DNA of 64,000 nucleotides from contig OX419342.1 in assembly GCA_948470475.1 (NCBI GenBank), positions 15,013,010-15,077,009 on the forward strand, given 5' to 3'. The stretch's first letter is position 1. Every line of letters starts with the position of its first letter. Shown here piece by piece: positions 48,414 to 60,400 of this stretch. A program made the translations under genes and the position numbers. The DNA is from Galaxea fascicularis (taxonomy: Eukaryota; Cnidaria; Anthozoa; Scleractinia; Euphylliidae). The notes beneath the pieces are model-generated. The model was not told where the DNA came from. It saw only the letters and a program-made list of their open reading frames with translations, and ran no database searches.

Positions 48414-51400
48414 TCATTCATGTATCATATGCCACTGATCAATAGGGCAGTGTGGGTTACATACCACCTGACTCCAGTGGTCAAACTCTGGTCCATCCCC
48501 AGCTGCCGTACTTAACACCACCTGGCCAATACGTTCATGGCATCCACTAGAGTCCTGAACAAGTACAGTGAACATCACAGTCATGTGGTCCAGTAACATC
48601 TTTCCTCCCAAATCAAATGTAAATGTTTGAGCAAACTTGGGATTGACTGTTTTCTTTTTCACACGAGTTTTTTTCTTGGCCACACGGTGGGTGGTAGAAA
48701 ATAGTTCAACTTTGACATATGGATCTAAAAATGAGAAACAAGTTAATATAACTGACAGGCTCCAGGCTCATACTTTGAAGATGATGTTGGTAAAATTCAT
48801 TGTAACCCAAACAATTTCTTATCTTTAACGTTTGCCATTCCACTTTTGATTGGCCAGGTCAAAGTTTGAGACTAGACTAGCATTACTTTATATATTCAGC
48901 AAGTCCATAGAAAGCCTCAAATGACAAGAAGAGGGTTGGATGGAAAAACAGTCGTCCATTCTCCCCCGGTCCCTGAGGTTTGGTACATGTCATATAGTGA
49001 TACCCAGATTGTGTCTGAAATACCTTTTGTTCTGTTCTATAACTTTTAGCATGAGAAACATTTCCAGTTTCATAGCTAATTTTGGCAGTGGTCCCAACCC
49101 AGTTCTATCTTTGAATTGCCCTTGGAGGATTGCTCACACAATACTGCACATTCTATTGTTTCTTAACAGAGGGTGAAGTGCTGTGATCAGGTGCTGTATT
49201 ACATGCCCTTCACATAAATAATTTTGGTGTCAATTTGTTGTAAGAGTGGAGGTTCCTATTAAGTTACTGCCTGCTCTTTGTATCTAAAAATAAACAATTT
49301 TGTTGTAACTTAACCTAGCTAGTGTTATGCTACATTTCAACTTGTGAATCTAAGAATCTTAATAGAGCCTGTAGCATGTGCTTCCATATTTGACTACTGT
49401 TCATTTTGGTAGTAAAACGTCCCTGAAATAGCTATATAATGCATGGCCTTTTTTTGCAAAAGAGGGCCCACTTTCTTCTATAAAACAACCCTAAACTATT
49501 TAACTATTCTACACAAACATCCCACATTTACTATAATACTATTTCCACTTAATACCACCTTTGTATAGTTTGATCATCGCAAATGTTCAATTTCTATAAT
49601 TTATTTTGTTTGTATTTTGCATTTTCCTAAGATGTTTCAAGCCATCTGTAAACCACATCTTATATTGTAATAAAATGTAAACAGCAAATTGACTTGCCTC
49701 CTATGTTAAGACTACTAATCTTTGGCAAGTTCCGTGCCTCCAACACAGTTACAGAGAGTTTACTGGACAATGGTTGATGACACACAGATAAATGCAACTC
49801 CCCAAGGATCTGAAAAAAGAAAATGTTTTCCTCCAAATATTAATATGGAAAACAAACCATGATCAGTGATAAAGAGGTGGGTGAAAAAAAAAAGATATTG
49901 ACTGAATTAAACATGCTGTGGTTTAAAGTTGAAAAAAAGAAAGAAAAGCAGACTGCTCGACAACAAACAAACTATAAAGTAAGAAACGTCCTCAAAACCT
50001 CAGACTTAATGGCAATATTCTATATTCAGGATTCTTAGGTCATCACACTTTTTAATTTCCCCAGATTCCTAAATGACAAATTTTAAGAAATGGGTCACAC
50101 TTGATTTGGTTTGATTCCAAATTTTGACAGTATTAAATTTCAAGCAACACCTTTGCCCCGACGACAATGAGTGAAATGACAAATCAGACAAAAGGTCTTG
50201 TTGTTGGACACTTCAGCTTCTTGTATTTTAAATCTCTTTCTGTCAGGAGAACACTTTGTACAAAAAGTTCAAATGACATAAAAATTTTATGTTCAACACT
50301 TTTACAACAGTTACTACAATTTGAAAATTATTGAGGTGCCCATACTTCTTGCCACCAAAAAAATCGCTAAACTATTTGCAAAAATACCTATTTACATGTA
50401 CTTCCCTTACATTTAACTTTTCAGAGCAAGTTGAATGTTCAAACATTTCAGTCTGACGCTTCATGTAATTATACAGCATTTTGTCCTTACATTCTGAAAC
50501 TGATGCGGTTTTAATTCTTTCCAGAGATTCACTTCTTCTCCAGTTAGATCCATTCCACCTAAAGTAAGCATCACCTCTCCTATTACAACATTGCGTGAAA
50601 CAGGCTGGTGATGTATCACAAGGAACTGCAACGCAAGCTGACGAATCTCAGACAGGGTTAGTCCACTGATAATAAAGAGTTCATTCCAGACAGGATGGAG
50701 GTTTTTCTCTATCACCGATGTCCTGTGGTTATGTCTCCGTGTTGGCAGTGCATATACTCTGGTGTAAGGTGAAGAAGTGTTGTTGCGTAGGTCCCTGGGG
50801 GGCAACTCACGAGCTTGTAGAATCTAGGCATAAACAAAACAGGAATACACATGATTTAAAGGTTTCTCTTCTTTTTACAAGTTCTCACTTTTATCACACT
50901 GCACAATCAATCAAATGTGAGAAACAGTGTGTGACCAAAAAGTAAAAGATACAAAAGAGATGCTGTTCATACGTCGATATTGTTGCCTTAAAAAGAATAT
51001 CTTGCTGCACAAATCAAAGTTGCCATGAGCCACTGTACTCAGACAATTAACTATAAACCACTTGTGGGACTATAAGGTTTTGATTCCTTTACTGGGGCAC
51101 TTGCATTACAATTTTATGCAGAAGAATTTTGGGTAGGGTCAGGCGGTGTTGGACACGGTTAACATGATATTATTCGACCGATCATAATGTCACCTGTGCA
51201 GAAGCAATGGCAGACACTTTCAACTCGGCATGTTAAGAACGGTTCATTGTCTTCGACTGATTTCCACGTTAATGTAAAGAAAGAAAGGAACATTTTCTGG
51301 GAGCTTGAAGTTAAATATATAGGCCAATCTTTGTTCAAGTTTTAAATTCAGGCAAGCATTTTTTGTATTAAAACTAGTCGATGGAAATTTTGCTATATTG

Positions 51401-54400
51401 AAAACCTGTTGTTACGCACACGCATTTGACATGGACGGTCATTTGTTTGGTTTTTCACAATCAAGGATCAGTATCGAGGATTATTTTTGCACAGAACTTT
51501 AGTTCGATAGTTGATCTTTAAGAAATGTTTGGCAGGCCCAGGCGGGCCCTGCCATTTTAAAAATAAAATTCTGCTTTGAAGTTTGGGCTTTTTCGTAATT
51601 TGTCACACATTCTCCTCAATTTTACGGCATTTCGCAGGTGTTGATGGTGTGATTCCTGTAGATGAGTATAATTTGTTGACTTCAGTTTGTTGTATTATGT
51701 TGTAATGCTTTACTGCTATTTGCTTTCAGTGTTTATGTCATTCAGTTCTTCGGCATGTCCTCAAAATGGCCTTTGAGCCCTCCAAGTGGAGGCACTCCCA
51801 ACAAACTGCCAAAGAAATGCACATACACGCTGTTTGCAGATCATCCATACAGGGATGCTTTGACAAGGAAAAATCAACCATAACAATATTTTGACATAAA
51901 GTTTGACAGGCTCCTGAACGCTTTTACTAGCTCTTAAAACTTGGGATGGCTATATTCCCCTTCAAATGCAAGTTGCAATGTCATAGAATACCCTGATTTG
52001 GCCTGTGCTGTTTGAAATTTCACGTCTTGAACAGACTGGATAACTGGATGGATAAAATTAATTTAGTTCTTGAGGATGTAGCCAACTTGTTTGAATCCAA
52101 GTCCATAGTCAATAAAAACACTACGGGCATTTGCATCAAACATAATGTCTGGTTTGGGTTCATTCTTTGCACGTACAACAACATTTTCTTTTGCCCACTT
52201 CCTGAATGCTGCCGCCGGGTGATGTTGTCTTTCTAATTTGTATACAACCCCATAACATTAAATGGGAGGGCATGTAGCACTAAGGCCTCCTCTGAGTCTC
52301 CGCTGTCTGACTCAGGGTCTCCCTCATCATCACTGTCTCCTGGACTTTGTTCACTTAAGCAGTCAACTTCAGATGAGGAAATATAAACAGATTCAACAGT
52401 TCTGTTGTCATGTATTTTTCACTCTCATCTCAAGAAAGCATGATGTGATCAAGGTGACATAAACATGTTTTTAACTGGAGAAGTCTTTCATTGCATGCTC
52501 TGAAAATAGGCTTTTGTAGAACTCCATTCTGTCTGGCTGATTTGGCCTTCCTCCATTCAATAGTCAAAACTGGAAGACATGGAACAGTCCACAACAATGT
52601 TCCTTGTTTGGCATCGACAACCTTCAGTTGACAATTGCATTGGTACAGTCAAATTATATGAGCAGAGATCTCTGTAAGCCCCAGCGACAGGCGAAAAGCG
52701 CCGGCTAGTTGTCCTGGGTGCGCCGGCTACTCAGATCCAAATAAAATGAATAAATAAATACTTTGTTTTACATCCAATGGCAACTTTTCCATTTGCGACG
52801 CCTACTTTCCCTTGGGTAAATACATTCAGAAATAAATAAAGTTTTCCTTAAAGAGCCAAGTGTCCAACTATTGTTTTTGACTGAATACACTTTAAAGTTT
52901 CGTCAAGAATTTTGCCACGCTTGAATCTGCTTGCAGACATCGATTGAACGTTAAACCTTTCTTGTCGGGCCTTTAATGTATGGGTCCATATGGACCTGTA
53001 CATTCTACAGACGCATAGTTACTCTTTAAGAATTGGAAAGTTGAAATGAGGCATTGATACTTTGAAATGGTTAGTGCTTTGAATTTTAACACCCCATAAA
53101 TGCACTACAATGGCTGATTTTCATTGAACATGACTGTTTGGTTCCCTACAAAGCCCAAACTGTCCGAAGTGAACGCCCTCAGACAACACCAAAATATACG
53201 ATTTTTGCCTTTAAGTTTCCGATACAAAAACTCCTCCTGGTGCCCAAAAACGACATTTGCAGTAAAGTTCAGCTCCAGCACTTTCATTCTCTACCACATT
53301 TTTCTGCTCACTCGTTTAGCACGTCGAGGAAAAGCTATTGAAGTAGAGCTATCCCCACTCATCCGAAAGGTTCGTCGTCACGAGCAAAATGAATTCTGGG
53401 TAATTCCTTGATAACGGCGACATGAAAGTCCGCCAATTTCTGTTTCATAGATTTTTCCACATTTTGTGTCGAGCCACCCAGTCCTGCTGGCGAAATATTG
53501 TACTGATTGCATTATTTAGAAGTCAAAGTAAGCCAAAATTGCCATGCTAGGTCCTGGAATCCCTCAGAAAGGCCAGAAAGACAACCTCACTCTTCAACTG
53601 TCATGACTCGGCGACACACTTGTGGCGGCTAAATCGCTGTGAAATTGTTTTTCACCTCTGGTTTCTTTCAGAGGATTGCCTCTACCCCCAAACCAGCTTG
53701 ATGATGCCAGGCTAGGGGCTTCTGAAGCAGAAAATGCCTCGAAAAAACACTTATAAGTCGCATACTTACCAAATTTCACGCCGAGTGCTCGCTTGAAAAA
53801 CAAGCAACAGCTAGCGTGACCAGCGTGACAAAAACAAGAGAGTCTTCAGTGCTGAAGATCAGCAAAAATCACTAAGGTAATGCCAAATAAGGAATCACCA
53901 GGTCATCTCGATCGCTGACACTCAGAAATTTCAGAAATGGCTCAAGAAAATTTTGACAAGAAAGAGTTTTAAGCAAACGGAAAAGGCTCAGATTGTGAGG
54001 CAGCGGTTACCAACGAAAAACACTCCATATAAGACAACATACTCTGTAACTAACACGTGCAAAATGGCAGAAAAGCGGCAGCATGGAAGGCACTTGCGCG
54101 CCTTAATAAATTCCTCTGCCGGCTACTCCATTTTATTCTCCTTCTACTCCAAAATTTAGGGAGAACCCTGTATGAGGTACAATGGGAGGTGCTGTTGTGT
54201 CAGCTTCTGGCAAAATAATGAACATAAAAATTAATGTAGCTACAGTAATATTAACATCATTACTTGATCACCATTTTGTTGACAACAACACTTTAATAAT
54301 TTTAAACCATTAATAATTTTCAACAATAAAAAAATTAACCTTATTTACTTCCATGTGCAGTCTATGAGAAAAAAACATTTCTGGCACCCAAGCCAGTTTA

Positions 54401-57400
54401 TGCAATTACACCCTCTGTACATTTTAATAGAAAAACTAGGTTTTCATGTTCAAAATCTTGTTCACCTGGAATTTCAGTATGTCATAGCAAAGTCAACAAA
54501 ATTTAATATGGGGTTACAGCTTTACTAATTTCAGGAATATTGAGTTTGCCAAATGTATGCCCACAAATATTAAGGGAGGAGCAAATTATACATGTACTTG
54601 CTTACAGCCAAAAACTAGCAGATCAGGATTCTCTGATATTACAAAATCAGCAAAGCCTTCCAAGTTCAGATATGTAAGCTGACCATCAGCGTCAAATGAG
54701 GCAACCACACACTGAATTTTCTTCTCCCTGCACGCCTAAATAAGACAAAAATAACCTCAGCAACAATGGAAAACTACCAATGCAAATACATCACATCAAA
54801 ACAGAATGATGAAATATATTTTTCTGCCATGGATTTACTCAAATTCAAGGCAATGCAATGAATTATACTTCAATATGTATAAACTTAGCTTACAGTTTAA
54901 TTATAGAAGTAATAACAATAACCTTTCAAATAATGAATGCATGTGTAATATCTTAAACTTACTCAAAAAAAGCAACATTGAGTCTGTTAGTTCTTTAGAG
55001 AGTTTAAATGTGAAGGTGTCTGTCTTAATACCCCAATACAACTAAAAGAATTTTAAAAGTTATGCACACCTCAAACACCTTCAGGGCCATTTCATTTGTT
55101 ACATCCATTGCTTTAAAAAAAAATTCCTTGCCTTGTCTTTCCCTCCTTGTCTATAAAGAGCCAACCCTTGACTGGCAGACTTGTCACGATTCCTTTTGAT
55201 TAGAAAATACAACGACTGATCCAGACTCAATTACTCAAGCTTTGCAAGAGTTTTTGATTCAAAAACACAACATTGCTTTGTTTTTGAATTATTCTCACCT
55301 TTCCCTTGTGTATTCTACTTCTCTTTTTGCGTTCAATGAAAATCCATCACTTTCCATGATAGCACATACTTTGTTCGCCAGCAATAAGTCTATATACATG
55401 TAGTTCGTACATAACTCCACATATCTAAAGAAGAAAGTGCTGATCGAAATTAAGTGCGATTTGGCCGAGTTGTTCCAGGCAGTAAATGCCCCCATTGTGC
55501 ATCCAGCAGTAAGCATCTAAAGCTGCCACTTGCCCCACAAATGATTTAATGTGTATATATCTTGTGAGATTTCTTTGAGCATGGGAAGCAGTCCTCATAT
55601 CTTGACTATCTTCTCACGGAGATGTTTACCGTCCGGTGATCAGGCGAAAATGAGAGCAGTCAAAAATTTCTCCTGGCATGCTTTGTGAGTCATGTCCAAC
55701 TCTGCCTGGGGTAGGGTCAAATTTAGCAGTCCTCACGATTCAAATCTATAGTATCTGTTCTGCTTTTCCCACAAAAAATTATAAAAAGCAAGTTCCTCCC
55801 CTATCTTTTGTTGTTGTTGTTGTTTGTTTTTTTTTACAGTATCTGGATTAAACTGATTTTTTTTTTGGCTATTATCATGATTGTAATTTGGTTGAATGTT
55901 AGTTGATAACAAATGCACAATATATTATGCTAAGCATTATGAACAAAATGTTTAACAGAATTGAAGGAACAAAGGAACGAAAGCAGTTTCACACCTACAA
56001 CTCTGAAATGGTCATAGCCATTCAGCGAGTTAAAAAGTGTTTTTAAAAAGTATTTTTTAACAAGAAATAATAATAAAAAAAAACCGAAGATTGGCCATAC
56101 AATAATAATTATTTTGAAACGAAAGCCAGTGGTCGCCCTGTAATCTGTGAAATTGAATTAAAAGCTAAGTTTTGGTAATTGCTTAACCAAATGGCTATTA
56201 AATAAGGTGATTGTACAATACATGTAAGTTCTGAATCCATGGATAAAATCCTATAACATCGTCAGTGAAAGCATTTAGATTTCTTTCCATTATTGTTGCC
56301 AGTTATCCTGGACATTGAGCAGTACCATCCCTGTTTGCTTTTCATTTAATTCATCACTCACTTCTTGTGTGCTCATTGTAGATACCCTTGAGAGTTAAAG
56401 ATTACCTTACCTTAATAAACAAGTCACACGTGGTCTGCTTATACTGCAAGGAGACATTCAGTCTTCCTAATCCACTATGTGAACTCCTTCGTCTGCCCTC
56501 CTTACGTGAATGTATAACCTGGGAGGGAATATTTACAGGAATCTTGCCCAGAGTTGTTTGTTTCCTTTGATCATCTCCCAGCCCACCAGTACTTTCTTTT
56601 CGCCTTGCCACTAAACTCCTGTCAGTACTTCCTTTCCGTTCCTGGCTTGATCTTGATGGTACTGATACGCTATCTAAGCTACGTGAAGGCTTAGGAGGTC
56701 TCCTAACTGGAAGAACTTGTGAATCAGAATGACTCTGTCCATTAGGATCCACATCAGCTACATGGGCTTTAGTAGAACTCATGTCATCTCTTGATTCTAC
56801 GCGGGTAATGGTTATCAGTGGTTTTACGGGAATAGGCCTCACAAATTCAAATGACTTGCTGCTACTTTTGGGAAAATTTCTTGGAGACTTAACATCTGAA
56901 CTCTTTCTATGTTCATAAATACTTTCAGAGCTATCCCCACTTGATGTACTAAGTTGAAGAAGTGAAGATCGCCTGACTGTTGGAACATTTAAAGCCTCAA
57001 AACTTCCTAGACTGTGCCTCTTTTCTGGCAAGCCTGTATCATCTGGGGCTGTCCTGTAGGAGCCAGAATCTTCACTGAAAAATGATTTCTCTTCTAAAGG
57101 TGAAGTCTGTGCTGAAGTTGCACTGCTACTGTTACGAGTTCCATGGTGAGAATGTTGCACAAATTTTTGGACAATTCTGGGTACAAAAGGTGGAATATAC
57201 GGGTCATGAGAAGAGCATGCATCCCTCCTCCACAGACGAGGTTCTTGTAAACGATCCTCATTCTTCCGTCGGCAGCAGCAATAGACCATGTATATTGAAA
57301 CCAAAACCACTACTGGAATTCCTGTTGCTAAGCCAGCTGCCAAGGCCACTGAAAGATTGAAGATAAATAGCCTCACAAAAGTTACAATAGTCACATGAAA

Positions 57401-60400
57401 AGAATGGCATTGAAAACTCACATACACTTAAAAGCGTATCAGGCCCCAGTTGTTCCAACGTTGGATAGCATTATCCACCAGATAAATCACTATCCAGCAG
57501 ATAAGTAATGAGAAAGCTAATTGCACCATCCACTGTAGATATTTATCCGGTGGATAGCACTATCCAGCCTTTGAACAACCGGGGCCAGATGGATTGACCT
57601 TGACTTGGTATCTGCGGTGCACAACCAAACGTACAAATATTACTGCCATCACTGTGTTGGGTTATTTATGTTGAATACTCAACAGGTGTTATGGCTAAGC
57701 AGGCTTTATGGGTGCACTTGCCTGCTGTTGATATAATTTACCAACAAAGAACTAAGTAATATCCCAAGATTACCCCCAATATTGTGTAACCAGTGCTAAT
57801 CTGCAAATTATATTGGGGTGAATATGAAGAAGTCCAAATATCCTCAAGTTTATTGCACTAGCAGTCACAGTAAAAACACCTCTCTAGGGTCAGGTACTCA
57901 ATACTATGTTGTAGTTAAAAATGAAGATCAGGTTAAAATAGTTATAATCTAGTTAGATTCTAATTTCGTTTGTCTCCTAATCCTAATAATTATAACAAAA
58001 GAGAATTAAACTGCGTTGAAACATGATCACTAATGATGCGGTTGATCGGCAAAAGTTCGGATTCTGACTTTTAATTTACAGTAGTTTTAGGCCCCATTTG
58101 AACTTTTAGTATTTTGATATGCTGAAACCATTTTAACCTGATCTTCATGTTGAACTACAACACATACTACATCTGTCTTGTTAGCAGGTGCAAGAAGATC
58201 TTGCTTGTTGTACTTATTTGTCTGATAGGTTATAGCGATGTCCTTGTTAATAATGGTAGTACAAATGTATTCACCTAAAACAACACATTTGACAATTGAA
58301 ATAAAAAGAAAATAACAAGAAGGTGCATGTGGAACTTCGTTTTTTTTTTCATGTCTTTCTGTAGATAAAGACTTACCCGAATTATTCATTTCCAGTGGTC
58401 AAAGGCAGCATCAGCACTATAGTTCAGTTTGGTAACTGACTACAAAATACCTGAAAGAATGAACAATCAAGAGTAGAACAGAGCTACAAACACTACCTCT
58501 ACCTTGAAGCTAACTTTAAATTCCCCCACACCCACCATCAGGTGTTAAGCATTTGGGTAATGTTATCCTGAAGTTTCAAAACAAAAGGATAAAAAGATGC
58601 TTAAAATGCCAAAAGTCTCTGATTCTAATGTACAACTTACCTAAGGGTACTTACAATATTATACTAAGTAAAGGAGTAAGCAAAGAAGAAGAAGCAAATA
58701 ATTATATCATGCTACAGTGCATGGTCTTGTGAGGTACTTCAAGTACAAGGGGATCTACCTACAGTAACTCAAAATATCCAGACAAAATTCTGAATACCAG
58801 CTTGAACTTCGTAAAAAAGTGTACTCAAAAGCTACATGTTATTAGACCAGTTGATTCACAATGCCACCACAACACACATGCTCTAACGGTTAAATAATGC
58901 TTTCATAAAAAAAAAAAACAATGTTAAATTAATGACTAACGAATGACTAAATTGTGCTTATGCCTTTGTGAAAGAGACACAATTGATCAAGGTCCACATG
59001 GGTATAAAATAGCTCTTGAATGAATATTTTGACAACTACGTGTACAGCATTGGCATTGATTAATTTTGCCACTACAGATACTGATATTGAAAAGAGCTCT
59101 TCATCAATAAAATAAAACTACACCCTTCTCCCTCGTACCATGTATGATGTACAGTGTACAGCTGTAGTTTAAAAAGTATTTCAAAATTTATTATATATAT
59201 ATATATTACATATATATATTGTTTTTTTTTATCTCTGTGGTTTGAGAGACAATTAACTCACACAATTCTTCACATTAGGAGCTCAACAATTACCTAGTTT
59301 GTGATGTACCTTCTATAAACAGGTGAAAAGTATAATGGGCTTGAAATCCATTTTCATCAAAATCACCAATTTGTCTTTCATTTATTGTGAAATAATCTTT
59401 TAACTGGTGCATTACAAATAAAAATTAAGTTTAAGAAAAGTAGTGATACATGAACTAAGAGGGAAGTACTTAAGAATTATAGAAATCAAAACAGAAGTGG
59501 GCCCAAACTTCAGCTTGATTCCATTTGTTATGGTTCAAACAGAAAAGAAAAAAAAGTGATTGATGACTGTGTCACTCACCTTGCTTTAGTTTTTGAACAA
59601 AATGTTTAAGTTAGCTACTTATGAATTAACTGCCCTGATAGATACTGAAACTACAGTTCTAACATGAAAATCAGTCTATATGACACAAAAGAGCTAATTC
59701 TAAGAAAAAGATATTTTAAAGCCAAATCACTGCTTACATCATGGTAACAAATCACATTCAGGTACAGATTTCCTGTTACCACTTGTGAATAACAAAGATT
59801 GGTCTCTTTAACATGAAACTTAATGAAACTCACTTATACAGTAGAGAGATTCCAACCACTTTTGAGAGAAAATAGGGAGTATTACATAGCACTGTGTTTT
59901 CCGTTTGGGGGATTCCGGGTTATACCTCCCCTAAGAAACTTTCCAAATTTATGTTCTCTCAAGTGCTATTTCCTGCATTTTGACATCACATCTGAGTTAC
60001 AGTATACAGTGGATGAATCTTCACAACTAATGGTGTTTTGTTGCAAGAATTTACACAGATTGCCCCAAAAACACTAAGACGGCAATTTTCTCTCTAGTTT
60101 TCAGAATTTTACACAACATCAGGAGAATTAGTTCAATATCAGGAGAGAAGGAGGTAACTCTCTGGTGAGATGACAATTTTACATTCAAGATAAATTGAAA
60201 AATTACACATCTGTCCCACAATGTTTTTATTTGATGCTTTAGAATGTTAAATCATGTTGAACACTAAACATGTCTCACCATCTGATTGTGAAAATGCAAG
60301 CACTATTTCTTTAATAATAAGCCGAGATGCTCAATGTCAGCCATAACCTCATTGAGAGGGAGACTGAAAAAACTTGTAGATTACAAAAATGAGTTGTTAC

